DNA of 35,252 bases from a virus. Location: positions 1 through 35,252 of IMG/VR virus record IMGVR_UViG_3300009159_003934. One strand, given 5' to 3'. Position numbers and translations under genes: made by a program. A model generated the notes under the pieces. That model made no database searches and had not been told where the DNA came from. It saw nothing but the letters and a program-made list of their open reading frames with translations. Positions 8,341 through 16,008 of this stretch are shown here, one piece after another; position 1 is the stretch's first letter, and each line of letters begins with the position of its first letter.

Positions 8341-9088
8341 TGGTTAGTGTTTGATTGTATTTCAGTAGATCTAAAGTTGCTTGTGGATTTAGTCCTGAGC
8401 TTTCGGCCCAGGCACACCAGGCGTGTACATCTTTAGGCAAACACTTGCTGTTAGCACCACGACTGTTGGGATATACAAATGTCCACCATAGATTCATTCT
8501 AGGATCATCGCCATAAACAGCATCACGCACAGTGTAATAATCAATTCCACAGGCTTCACACGCATCATATAGTTCCTGACATTGTATAACCTTGTAAAAT
8601 ATTGCACGATTTTCACTGAGTTTAATTACTTCAGCTTCAAGATTGGTCACTTGTCTAATAGATATATTGGCATTGTACACTGTGGTGTAACAGTCAATCA
8701 CTGCTCTGCGATCTGCAGGTTCTCCTCCAATGATCATAAACTGTCGGCCAGCCATGTTTAACATTGGATGACTAGGAGTTTCGCCAAGATACTCCGGCTG
8801 AACAACAATGCGCTTGTTATATTTTGTGGCCATTGAATCTGCAAAGCCAGGTGTGGTTGCTGAGCGAATAACAATCAAATCACTGCTGCAATTTGCAATG
8901 GCATCTTCCACTGCTGTGCAGTCTAGTTCTGTGCCATTCCATGGTGTAGGAACTGCCAAGAATACAATGTTGCATTTGGGCAACAATGATTTATATTCTT
9001 CCATGAACTTGTCATGTATTACTGCGTCCGGAAACAACTTGTGTGTGGCTTTGCCTACCCAACCATAACCTAAAATTCCTACTTTCAT
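8333..9088 (-). CDS. Short UDP-glucose/GDP-mannose dehydrogenase-like protein
   Basis: A 251-residue protein with an N-terminal NAD-binding GYGWVG at 7-12, FLAVPTPW near 43-50, the middle-domain helix TNLEAEVIKLSENRAIFYKV (catalytic-type Lys156) and ANSKCLPKD with the presumed catalytic Cys216. In UGD/GMD family enzymes this motif is GGxCxPKD; here the glycines before Cys are replaced. The family is normally 390-450 residues, so the C-terminal sugar-nucleotide-binding domain is missing. It may oxidise a sugar nucleotide to a uronic acid for the adjacent glycosyltransferases, or may need a host partner. ATGA overlap with the upstream gene. Confidence 0.75.
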   Translation of the reverse strand: MKVGILGYGWVGKATHKLFPDAVIHDKFMEEYKSLLPKCNIVFLAVPTPWNGTELDCTAVEDAIANCSSDLIVIRSATTPGFADSMATKYNKRIVVQPEYLGETPSHPMLNMAGRQFMIIGGEPADRRAVIDCYTTVYNANISIRQVTNLEAEVIKLSENRAIFYKVIQCQELYDACEACGIDYYTVRDAVYGDDPRMNLWWTFVYPNSRGANSKCLPKDVHAWCAWAESSGLNPQATLDLLKYNQTLTNG

Positions 9089-9882
9089 TGATATTTCCTT
9101 AATTCTTGTTTGAATATTTCTAACTCTTTGCGTTTGCCTTTGGCCGACCAGATGGCACTGTCGGGTTGCATGCGCCAGTCAACATAACTTATAGGCAACA
9201 ATCCTTTGTTGTATTTGGTAATAACTGAGTCCAGACTGTGTTGGTCCAAAAACCAATAGATATTGTCTTGTTCTATTTCGTGGCGTATAACTTGTGCTAA
9301 TTCTTTTATAAATTGTACAGCATTTGCCTTGGGTGTGTACAGTATTGCTCCGGCTAAATGTCCACCTTTTTCTTTTTGGTACAAGTAAAAGTCTTTGTTG
9401 GCATCATCAGCAAACTCAGATTGGAATGGTGCGCGGACAAGCCCATCAATATCTATCTCTAAAAAACGGCACGGTTCAGTGACAAACTCGGCCAATCTGA
9501 CAAAACGCATACAAGCATAGTATGTTTTATAAATCCACATTGGCAAGTTAGCGTTGTCTGTAAACTGTTTTAATCCAAGCATTTTATTTTTACGACTATT
9601 TTGCGGTTCTGGCAAATTGTTTCGGCTCCAATACTGTATAGTAGATTCAAACTGCTCTGGGCCAAATGTTTCCCAGGTTACACTAACTCGATCTGTTTGA
9701 TGACAAAAGTCAAGTTGACTCGGCGTTGGATTATACAGATGTAAATGTACGCCATAGTTGGTGTTTTGTTTTACACTATTAACTAGCTGACGGCCAAATT
9801 TATCAAAATAACCGCTGTCAGCGGCGGCGTAAACAAAGAAATTATTCTGGTCTAACTTTCCAGACAGTGATGGGATAATCAT
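9085..9882 (-). CDS. GT-A type glycosyltransferase
   Basis: A 265-residue protein. Residues 16-50 (FVYAAADSGYFDKFGRQLVNSV... HLHLYNP) and the metal-binding DID at 144-146 (FLEIDIDGLVR) give the nucleotide-sugar transferase pattern. GGHLAGAILYTPK and DQHSLDSVI follow, matching the later GT-A blocks. It is the first gene of the minus-strand run from 9882 to 3319. There is no Shine-Dalgarno before its ATG; instead TAAATA lies six bases upstream, in a 22-base divergent spacer shared with the plus-strand gene at 9905. Substrate unknown. Confidence 0.6.
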   Translation of the reverse strand: MIIPSLSGKLDQNNFFVYAAADSGYFDKFGRQLVNSVKQNTNYGVHLHLYNPTPSQLDFCHQTDRVSVTWETFGPEQFESTIQYWSRNNLPEPQNSRKNKMLGLKQFTDNANLPMWIYKTYYACMRFVRLAEFVTEPCRFLEIDIDGLVRAPFQSEFADDANKDFYLYQKEKGGHLAGAILYTPKANAVQFIKELAQVIRHEIEQDNIYWFLDQHSLDSVITKYNKGLLPISYVDWRMQPDSAIWSAKGKRKELEIFKQELRKYQ

Positions 9883-9884
9883 AG

Positions 9885-9894
9885 TAAATATTTA
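9885..9894. promoter_or_regulatory. Palindromic bidirectional late-promoter core TAAATATTTA
   Basis: The 22-base spacer between two divergent genes contains TAAATATTTA, a perfect palindrome. Read on either strand it supplies TAAATA, the core of the late-promoter-like motif used elsewhere in this window. The core ends 6 bases before the minus-strand ATG at 9882 and 14 bases before the plus-strand ATG at 9905. The two leading bases of the full TATAAATA box are not matched on either strand. Confidence 0.35.
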
Positions 9895-9904
9895 ACTAAA
9901 AATT

Positions 9905-10738
9905 ATGCGTGTAAGTATTTTTGATCAGTACGGGGCTTTGAACAGTGCGCCAATATTTGCGGCTATACGTGCTGGGCTTGACCACATTGGTATTGAACAC
10001 AACAGCATGGACAGTTCAGCCGATGTTGCTGTTATCTGGAGCCAACTATGGCACGGTAGAATGAAGCACAATCAAAGTGTATGGGAAACATTCCGTAACA
10101 GCAATCGTCCTGTCATAGTGGTCGAAGTAGGCATGCTACGTCGTGGCAGCACTTGGAAACTGGGTGTCAACGGAACTGGTAATAATGCATACTACGGAAA
10201 AAAGTTGATTCCCGGACGTGCGGCACAGTTGAGACTGGAGGCAAAACCCTGGACCAATGCTGGATACAACATTGTGATTGCCGCACAACGGTCTGACAGT
10301 CAGCAGTGGGCAGGACAGCCACCCACTGTGGCGTGGCTAACCGAAACTGCTCGCACCATTAGAAAATACACTGACAGACCTATTATTGTACGTCCACACC
10401 CAAGACAGCGTATCAGTGACATTCCTGGCTGTGTTATTGAAATGCCTCGGCCCATACAAGGAACATATGACAGTTTTGATTATGACCGATGCTTGTCAAC
10501 AGCCTGGGCCGTGGTCAATCACAACAGCGGGCCTGGCTCACAGGCTATAATGAACGGTGTGCCGGGCTTTGTACACGCTAGTAGTTTGGCTGCACCTGTT
10601 GGCAATACAGATTTGTCCACAATCAACAACCCGGCAAAACCAGACCGAACTGCATGGCTAGAGCGACTAGCACACACAGAATGGTACACAGAGGAAATTG
10701 CCTCAGGATTGCCGCTTCGACGATTACTGTTGACCTAA
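9905..10738 (+). CDS. KpsC/KpsS-like putative glycosyltransferase, paralogue 3
   Basis: A 277-residue protein sharing the C-terminal architecture of the genes at 1286 and 2373: IIVRPHPRQRI, then WAVVNHNSGPGSQAIMNGVPGFVHA, then NTDLSTINNPAKPDRTAWLERLAHTEW. The HP....NS....G.P pattern is that of capsule-synthesis GT-B proteins. It is a single plus-strand gene between two minus-strand blocks, 22 bases from the divergent gene at 9882 and overlapping the methyltransferase at 10724 tail-to-tail by 15 bases. No Shine-Dalgarno is visible. The isolated opposite orientation suggests a separate acquisition or an inversion. Confidence 0.5.
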   Translation: MRVSIFDQYGALNSAPIFAAIRAGLDHIGIEHNSMDSSADVAVIWSQLWHGRMKHNQSVWETFRNSNRPVIVVEVGMLRRGSTWKLGVNGTGNNAYYGKKLIPGRAAQLRLEAKPWTNAGYNIVIAAQRSDSQQWAGQPPTVAWLTETARTIRKYTDRPIIVRPHPRQRISDIPGCVIEMPRPIQGTYDSFDYDRCLSTAWAVVNHNSGPGSQAIMNGVPGFVHASSLAAPVGNTDLSTINNPAKPDRTAWLERLAHTEWYTEEIASGLPLRRLLLT

Positions 10739-11479
10739 CCAAGACAAACTCTTGTCAATCCAGGCCAGTACAAGATCTTGTTGTCTTACATGCCCGTAGC
10801 GATTTATACTTCCTACCGCAGTTTCCGGCAGTAAGTTTTTATCTGCCAACTCATACCAAGTGGTAGTCTTTGGATCCATTGGAGCATGTTCACTCTTATA
10901 AGCAATTACATGTATGAATTCGTCGTCTGGTTGTTTTAAAAAGAATCCCGAATTACAGTCCCAGCCATTGACGGCCAGCATGTGCATTAAACTCACAACA
11001 GTATGATGATAATAACATCCAGTTGGTTGCACAAATGCCAGTTGACGTATATCCATGTTGGTGGTCTGCGGAACTGCCATGATCAACATGCCGCCCGGTT
11101 CAGCAATAGCGTTCCACTTGGCTAACGTTGCTAGTGGATTGATACAGTATTGAAATGCATCATGACACCATAACACATCAAACTTTGACTTGCCTGGCAG
11201 ATTTTCTGTATTTTCAAAATCTATTTTTTGATACACAATGTTAGAATGCTTTTTAACCACAGCAGGTGTGGTACCTGTGTCTATTCCTGTGCAACGAATA
11301 TTTAAGGGAATTGGAGCATCGTCTCGAGTTGTTCTAGTCGCCCACCATTCTAAATCCAGTCCTGTTCCGCATCCCAAATCAACTAATGTGCCGACACTTT
11401 CCATAAAATCGTCATACTCAAATAATGTATTGAGTGTTTGTAAACTATGTGCATGGCTTTCTTCAAAATTTCTAAACAT
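10724..11479 (-). CDS. Class I SAM-dependent methyltransferase
   Basis: The start at 11479 (MFRNFEESHAHS) is chosen because AGGA lies about five bases upstream; an ATG at 11494 would add five residues. The 251-residue protein shows TLVDLGCGTGLDLEW as SAM motif I, CTGIDTG as the acidic strand, FDVLWCHDAFQYCINPLATL as the 'D.v.....l.h' motif and AEPGGMLIMAVPQ. It overlaps the preceding 337-residue gene by eight bases. A glycan or small-molecule methyltransferase is the probable role, given the neighbours; the C-terminal third is not recognised. Confidence 0.7.
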   Translation of the reverse strand: MFRNFEESHAHSLQTLNTLFEYDDFMESVGTLVDLGCGTGLDLEWWATRTTRDDAPIPLNIRCTGIDTGTTPAVVKKHSNIVYQKIDFENTENLPGKSKFDVLWCHDAFQYCINPLATLAKWNAIAEPGGMLIMAVPQTTNMDIRQLAFVQPTGCYYHHTVVSLMHMLAVNGWDCNSGFFLKQPDDEFIHVIAYKSEHAPMDPKTTTWYELADKNLLPETAVGSINRYGHVRQQDLVLAWIDKSLSWLGQQ

Positions 11480-12485
11480 ATTGTTCCTGTGCAAATTTGT
11501 GTATTAACTTGGCATGAAGGCCGTTTCTAATAGCAGTATTTAAATTGCGATAATGCTCAACATTTTTCTTAAATCTTGACCAATGCGTTAATCGCAGTTG
11601 TGTCATGTTGTGCTTGGCCAGTGTTTGATGCAATAACTTTAATACTTCTTGGCGACGTTGATGCACATCTTGTATGCTATCATAGTAATGGTTTTCAAAC
11701 ACATCATCAAACACATCAAATCCTAGCTTGCGTACTTCTTCGACCAGTCCCGGTACTGCATACCAGATTGGATACTGATGCCACACTATAGATTTAAAAG
11801 TTTTTTCTGTTATGAATATATTTTGCCAGACTCCAGCATCAATTTGACTTGAAGATTCTACCACAAGATTAACCGGAGCACGATAAAATAAATCCTGCTC
11901 AATAGAATATGTAGCAGTGTTATCGGCCCATATAGGAAACGGATGCGGGTGCATGAGGTTTGCTAGTTTGCGATCAGGATCGTAGTCATCTGTTCCCAGC
12001 GTCAGCAACATCCTATCAAGATCAAATTGATCCATCAATAATTTTCCAAACTCAACTCTATCTACGCTGCCACGCCGCATGAGACATATAAAATTATAAT
12101 CCATTCTGACTGATTGCCAGTTGATTGAATCTACAATATCTATGAGATTTTGGTGTATGGCCATTCTATCAAGAATGTTTATAGCAGGATATGGCAATTG
12201 ATCTAAAGATTCCTTGCTGGTAAACACCACACGAAAATTTGTAGGCGCAACGCCTTGCGCCGTCATCCAGGTGTAGAATGCATGTAACTCTTGCGCACCA
12301 ATCCCTTCTGGGCCACAATCAATTACCCAAGTGTAATTGCGCATGTTTTCCTGGGTAATGCCAACATCAGCACAGTCCTGCACAAATACCTCTACAACGC
12401 GACCAGACATGTAGTCGTCATATGGTACTTGATACCATATTTTATAATAAACTGCAAAATCTTCAATTGCAATACGATACGGCAT
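11472..12485 (-). CDS. Unknown protein with an ITEKTFKSI motif, possibly glycosyltransferase-related
   Basis: A 337-residue protein whose function I do not recognise with confidence. The visible hallmark is FITEKTFKSIVWHQYPIWYAVPG around residues 222-244, a motif found in phage and bacterial proteins distantly like GT10 fucosyltransferases, where K/E residues contact the sugar nucleotide. FICLMRRGSVDRVEF around 131-145 fits the preceding GT-B strand. The C-terminus is rich in His, Arg and Lys and looks helical. It is joined to uvsY by TAATG and to the methyltransferase by an eight-base overlap, bridging the recombination block and the glycan island. Confidence 0.4.
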   Translation of the reverse strand: MPYRIAIEDFAVYYKIWYQVPYDDYMSGRVVEVFVQDCADVGITQENMRNYTWVIDCGPEGIGAQELHAFYTWMTAQGVAPTNFRVVFTSKESLDQLPYPAINILDRMAIHQNLIDIVDSINWQSVRMDYNFICLMRRGSVDRVEFGKLLMDQFDLDRMLLTLGTDDYDPDRKLANLMHPHPFPIWADNTATYSIEQDLFYRAPVNLVVESSSQIDAGVWQNIFITEKTFKSIVWHQYPIWYAVPGLVEEVRKLGFDVFDDVFENHYYDSIQDVHQRRQEVLKLLHQTLAKHNMTQLRLTHWSRFKKNVEHYRNLNTAIRNGLHAKLIHKFAQEQYV

Positions 12486-12937
12486 TATAATTGTATATCC
12501 TCCATGCCGGCCGCTCGCAGTCTTACTACGTGCCCTAACATAAAGTTTTTACTTTCCATTGCTTTCATAATGCCCAGAAATCGATTACGCAACAATGCAA
12601 CTTCGTTGATGATAGTCTCAAAGTCAATTACTTCATCTTCACCATCCACATACTTTTCAGCATCTCGACTGGTCAGCGCACGAGCATAGCCTTCTAGATA
12701 CTTTTGAAAATGTCGACGTCGAATCTTACGTAGTTGTATATTAAGGAAGTTCAGCACCGCTTCAATCTCTTGCAATTGATTAAAGCGGTGCTCGGTAATA
12801 CCCGGCAGTGCTGTGATATTTCGTTCAACCATTCCGCCAATGGCACAATCACGACGTGCAGACTCAAGTTCATTTTCGTAATGAGCAATAAAATCTGGGA
12901 TTTCTCCCAGATTTGCAGTGACACGGTTATACCACAT
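12485..12937 (-). CDS. uvsY: UvsY-like recombination mediator
   Basis: A 150-residue protein slightly longer than T4 UvsY (137). The C-terminal third fits UvsY: RRRHFQKYLEGYARALTSRDAEKYVDGEDEVIDF corresponds to the 'kArldYYsGr...y' region, and LGIMKAMESKNFMLGHVVRLRAAGMED corresponds to the UvsY ending 'l.aIksRgF.i.hi..mRafEaG'. UvsY loads UvsX onto ssDNA covered by gp32, and all three genes lie in this 3.5-kb block, which supports the call. The N-terminal half is only weakly similar. No clear ribosome binding site is seen before the ATG. Confidence 0.7.
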   Translation of the reverse strand: MWYNRVTANLGEIPDFIAHYENELESARRDCAIGGMVERNITALPGITEHRFNQLQEIEAVLNFLNIQLRKIRRRHFQKYLEGYARALTSRDAEKYVDGEDEVIDFETIINEVALLRNRFLGIMKAMESKNFMLGHVVRLRAAGMEDIQL

Positions 12938-12945
12938 ATTTTAAA

Positions 12946-13203
12946 TTAGTCTTCGTATTCAGAGTCTAAATCATCTTCATCTTCGTACTCTTCCTCTTCA
13001 GGTTCGTCGTCGAGATCTCGGATGTAGGCTGCCAGTGCTGTTTTAACATCTGTATCGCCTTTGAACGCTGTACGGATATCGTCTGGGTCACAGTCGTTAT
13101 CCACCAGCACAGATACCAATACTTCAGCGGCTTCAGTGCGATCCACTGTGTTAACATACCGTTTAAGTTCATTCCAAATTTCGCTTGCTAAATCCACTGC
13201 CAT
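12946..13203 (-). CDS. Small acidic protein of unknown function in the uvsX operon
   Basis: An 85-residue protein: about 65 residues that look helical (SEIWNELKRYVNTVDRTEAAEVLVSVL, then VKTALAAYIRDL) followed by an extremely acidic tail of Glu, Asp and Tyr. The strong Shine-Dalgarno GGAGGAATAAA before ATG suggests high translation. It begins two bases after the uvsX stop and is followed eight bases later by uvsY, so it is co-expressed with recombination genes. The acidic tail resembles DNA-mimic or protein-interaction tails such as the gp32 C-terminus. No function is assigned. Confidence 0.7.
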   Translation of the reverse strand: MAVDLASEIWNELKRYVNTVDRTEAAEVLVSVLVDNDCDPDDIRTAFKGDTDVKTALAAYIRDLDDEPEEEEYEDEDDLDSEYED

Positions 13204-13204
13204 T

Positions 13205-14266
13205 TTATTCCTCCACTGTGGTGTCGTCTATTGCTGTTTTTTCTTCTTTCTGATTGGCAAAGTCTGCCATCAGCTTGTCTAAACAGCCGTTTTCATTTGC
13301 TTCCCATTTTTTACGGAACTGTTTGATTACTTCACCATCGCTGGTGACAAATACCAAACTGTTGCCTTCTTTCTTGAGAATGTTTTTCTTTTCTGCCAAG
13401 TCAACTAGACCCGAATGTGGACTCATACCAGTTGAGTAAGGAATCTTAACCTGCATTCCTTCGAAAGGTTTAGCATAGCGTGTTTTCATCACTTTACAGC
13501 CGGCACGAATACCGTTCACTTCACTTACCTTGTTGCCATCTTCATCTTCTTTGAGTTTCATCTTCTTCATTGCAACAACGATACTTGATGCATAGATGAA
13601 ACCTTGTCCACCACTGATCTTGTCGTCTGGATCAAACATGTCTTGGCTTGCGTATGTATGATTAGTAGCAACCAATCCTACATTATAACTACCAAACATG
13701 TTGACAGAATTACGAACCAGTGAAGTAAGTGCTTTGGGTTTACGACCCATGTCGCCCTTCATGTCACCTGCTTCGAACTGGTTAACGTCTGTGGGAGTCA
13801 ACAACATGCCCAGTGAGTCAATCACCCAAAGAACTTTCATACGTTCTTCTTCAGGCAGAGCTTTGTAGTCAATCATAAATGTTGAGATTGCTTTGGCCAC
13901 GTCATCGATCATGCTCATGTTGAGTTTAAGCAACTTTGCTGGGCTAGTATCAACACCCAGTGCATGTAGCCACGATTCGTCTAGTGCGTTTTCTGTGTCA
14001 ACAAGAATAACAAAGATGCCTTGTTCTTGTGCGTTCTTTACAATATTGCCTGAGCAGATGTAACTTTTGCCTGCGCCAGATTCGCCGGCAAACACAGTTA
14101 CCTTACCCAGCGGAATACCTTTATTGAAGTCTCCGGAGATAAGATAGTTCAGTGCATAGTTGCCTGTGCCAATCCAGTCAGTTGGATCGTTAAATCCAAT
14201 GCTGAGTCCTTGGATGCTTTTGGTAATGTCCTTGCGGAACTTTGAGATGTCAAATGGCTTGGCCAT
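13205..14266 (-). CDS. uvsX: UvsX RecA-like recombinase
   Basis: A 353-residue RecA-family strand-exchange protein. Walker A is GESGAGKS at 61-68, the catalytic-type acidic segment DTENALDESW begins at 90, Walker B is VLWVIDSLG with Asp150, and GDMGRKPKALTSLVRNSV plus GLVATNHTYASQDMFDPDDKISGGQGFIYASS give the DNA-binding loop region typical of UvsX. Length is close to T4 UvsX (391). It acts with gp32 and UvsY in recombination-dependent replication and repair. A good ribosome binding site (AAGGA) precedes the ATG, and a possible sigma-70-like promoter lies 25 bases upstream. Confidence 0.95.
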   Translation of the reverse strand: MAKPFDISKFRKDITKSIQGLSIGFNDPTDWIGTGNYALNYLISGDFNKGIPLGKVTVFAGESGAGKSYICSGNIVKNAQEQGIFVILVDTENALDESWLHALGVDTSPAKLLKLNMSMIDDVAKAISTFMIDYKALPEEERMKVLWVIDSLGMLLTPTDVNQFEAGDMKGDMGRKPKALTSLVRNSVNMFGSYNVGLVATNHTYASQDMFDPDDKISGGQGFIYASSIVVAMKKMKLKEDEDGNKVSEVNGIRAGCKVMKTRYAKPFEGMQVKIPYSTGMSPHSGLVDLAEKKNILKKEGNSLVFVTSDGEVIKQFRKKWEANENGCLDKLMADFANQKEEKTAIDDTTVEE

Positions 14267-14290
14267 AATTATTCCTTTTTAATTTAAAAC

Positions 14291-14319
14291 ATTATAACAG
14301 ATATGTTAACTCTCGTCTA
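14291..14319 (-). promoter_or_regulatory. Possible sigma-70-type promoter for uvsX
   Basis: On the minus strand TAGACG (14314-14319, four of six matches to TTGACA) is 17 bases from a perfect TATAAT (14291-14296), 24 bases before the uvsX ATG. It overlaps the end of the sulfotransferase gene. The host sigma preference is unknown, so this is tentative. Confidence 0.35.
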
Positions 14320-14927
14320 TACTGTTGAATATCATCGATAAAATCTTTTTCTAACTTAATTTGATCGATAACATCATCAACTCGACAAGATGAATTTAAA
14401 AACTGGTTGTACAAAACAATATCTTCTGTGTAAAAATGAACCAATCTGTCTCTAATAGTATCAGTAAGTTGTATTGGAACAGAGTTTGTATTAAGTTGTT
14501 TGATGCCTGGATGTACATTTTTTAACATCGACATGGGTTCAATTTTAAATTCAATTTTACAATTTTTACTTAACTTCATCATGAACCAAAATTGTGGCAC
14601 AGTATGCGAATCAAATATAGTAAAAGTTTCTTGGTTGTTTAATACATCATTAACAGATTTTAGAGACATTCCATACAGATTCATCTGTGTAGTTAACCCA
14701 GATAATACTCTTGGCAATGGATCCCTAACAAATACTGTGATTTGTTTTATACCATTTTTTATCAAATAATCAGAGGATTCAATACTAAACATAGTAGGGT
14801 TGGATTTTACTAAATCAATCAAACTCTGTGTTCCGTTTTTCTGTATTAACATATAACATTGATTAGTTACACGATTAACAAAAATATCTAGGTTCTTTGA
14901 ATAGAAATTATTACAAAATATTAACAT
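14292..14927 (-). CDS. Sulfotransferase-like protein
   Basis: A 211-residue product from the ATG at 14927; a TTG at 14939 would overlap the hairpin after gp32 and is less likely. YMLIQKNGTQSLIDL at about 25-39 matches the PAPS 5'-phosphosulfate loop (K-x-G-x-x-S/T), and VFVRDPLPRVLSGL at 65-78 matches the 3'-phosphate-binding R-D-P-x-x-R-x-x-S motif. Together they indicate a PAPS-dependent sulfotransferase, which would sulfate a glycan, lipid or small molecule. The gene is clearly more AT-rich than uvsX and gp32 on either side, which points to recent acquisition. Substrate unknown. Confidence 0.65.
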   Translation of the reverse strand: MLIFCNNFYSKNLDIFVNRVTNQCYMLIQKNGTQSLIDLVKSNPTMFSIESSDYLIKNGIKQITVFVRDPLPRVLSGLTTQMNLYGMSLKSVNDVLNNQETFTIFDSHTVPQFWFMMKLSKNCKIEFKIEPMSMLKNVHPGIKQLNTNSVPIQLTDTIRDRLVHFYTEDIVLYNQFLNSSCRVDDVIDQIKLEKDFIDDIQQYRRELTYLL

Positions 14928-14933
14928 ATTTAG

Positions 14934-14966
14934 AATCAAAGTAAGACACAGCGCCTTACTTTGATT
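14934..14966 (-). terminator. Hairpin directly after gp32
   Basis: A perfect 12-bp inverted repeat (AATCAAAGTAAG at 14934-14945 with CTTACTTTGATT at 14955-14966) separated by nine bases, beginning three bases after the gp32 stop codon. There is no long U tract, so it may act as an RNA-end-protecting or attenuating hairpin rather than a strong intrinsic terminator. Confidence 0.5.
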
Positions 14967-14969
14967 GTT

Positions 14970-15950
14970 TTACTTCTGTTGACGTGCCCGAATCATAGCC
15001 AAAATGTCTTCGGCTTTCTGAGTGGGTGCTGTGGTAGCAGGTGTTGAGACTGGTGCTGTTGCCACTGGTGGCTCGTCATCGTCAAAGTCTGACACAGGAG
15101 CAGGTGCGGCCTTTGGAACAGCAACACTGGCTGGTGCTGATTCAGAAGTACCAGCTGGTGCAGATACACCTGCTGGACGGAAGTAAGAACCCCAACGCTC
15201 TGTGTCATATGCTTGACCATCTACACTTGCTTCAAACATTTCTTTCATGACTTTCACAGCCGCTTCATCTGGCTTCTTGGGCAAGAATGTGCTGAGATCA
15301 AACAAGCCGTGTGCATCCACTGCTGCCTGTTCCACTTCAGTCAGCGCACTTTCTTTACGTGCCCACTTTGAGGTGTTGTAGTCAGCAAAGCCGCCTTTTT
15401 GCGTTTTTGTGATGCGGAAGTCCAAGCCACGCAAGGTGTCTGTTGGAGTTTCTTCCAGTTCTGGGTCCATCAGTGCACCTTTGATAATGGTAAACAGTTG
15501 TGGGCCAATGATGAATCTACGGATGGGATTCTCTGGAGTCTTGTCATCTGCCAAAGGGTTCTCGCGAACAAAGCCTTGGAAAATGTAACTGCGTTTCTTC
15601 CAGTACTTACGACCCATGTCTTCTAGGCTCTTGTCCTTGAACCAGGTGCGTACTTCTGTCAGGATTGGACAAGTCTCTTGCCACATTTCCATACAAGGAA
15701 CTTGTACGTAAACCTGTTTTGATTCCATCTCTCCCTTGACGCCATTGAATGGCAAACGAATCATTGCTCGCTCTTGCCAAAAGAATGTGTTCTTTGTGTT
15801 ACCGTCCGGGAGGAATCGTAGTGTAGTGGATGCGCCTTCTTCCATGTTCCAGTGTGGATAAATTGCGTTATCACCACCAGTGGATGATCCACCTTTGTTG
15901 TTGCCTTCTGAGGCTGCGAGACGTGCTCGGATTTCTGCTAATGATGCCAT
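14970..15950 (-). CDS. gp32: gp32-like single-stranded DNA-binding protein
   Basis: A 326-residue protein similar in length to T4 gp32 (301). The N-terminus MASLAEIRARLAASE is basic and could serve as the cooperativity (LAST-like) segment. The core includes TLRFLPDG, FFWQERAMIRLPFNG, YVQVPCMEMWQETCPI (Cys86, Cys94), GRKYWKKRSYIFQGFV and NPIRRFIIGPQLF, typical of T4-like ssDNA-binding cores. Only two nearby Cys are seen, so the T4-type His-Cys3 zinc site may not be kept. A Pro/Ala-rich linker with DFDDDEPP forms the acidic tail, followed by an extra AEDILAMIRARQQK end. It coats ssDNA in replication and recombination. Confidence 0.9.
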   Translation of the reverse strand: MASLAEIRARLAASEGNNKGGSSTGGDNAIYPHWNMEEGASTTLRFLPDGNTKNTFFWQERAMIRLPFNGVKGEMESKQVYVQVPCMEMWQETCPILTEVRTWFKDKSLEDMGRKYWKKRSYIFQGFVRENPLADDKTPENPIRRFIIGPQLFTIIKGALMDPELEETPTDTLRGLDFRITKTQKGGFADYNTSKWARKESALTEVEQAAVDAHGLFDLSTFLPKKPDEAAVKVMKEMFEASVDGQAYDTERWGSYFRPAGVSAPAGTSESAPASVAVPKAAPAPVSDFDDDEPPVATAPVSTPATTAPTQKAEDILAMIRARQQK

Positions 15951-16008
15951 TTTAAGTTGCCTTTCTAGTGTTATAAAATGTTTTCTAAGTTGCCTGTGAT
16001 GCTAATAA

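Noticed and set aside
9905-10738. Idea that the KpsC-like family are DNA-base glucosyltransferases acting on hypermodified DNA
   Set aside because: The NS..G.P blocks match capsule-type enzymes better than T4 alpha/beta-glucosyltransferases, and no dCMP hydroxymethylase or other base-modification gene is present in the window.
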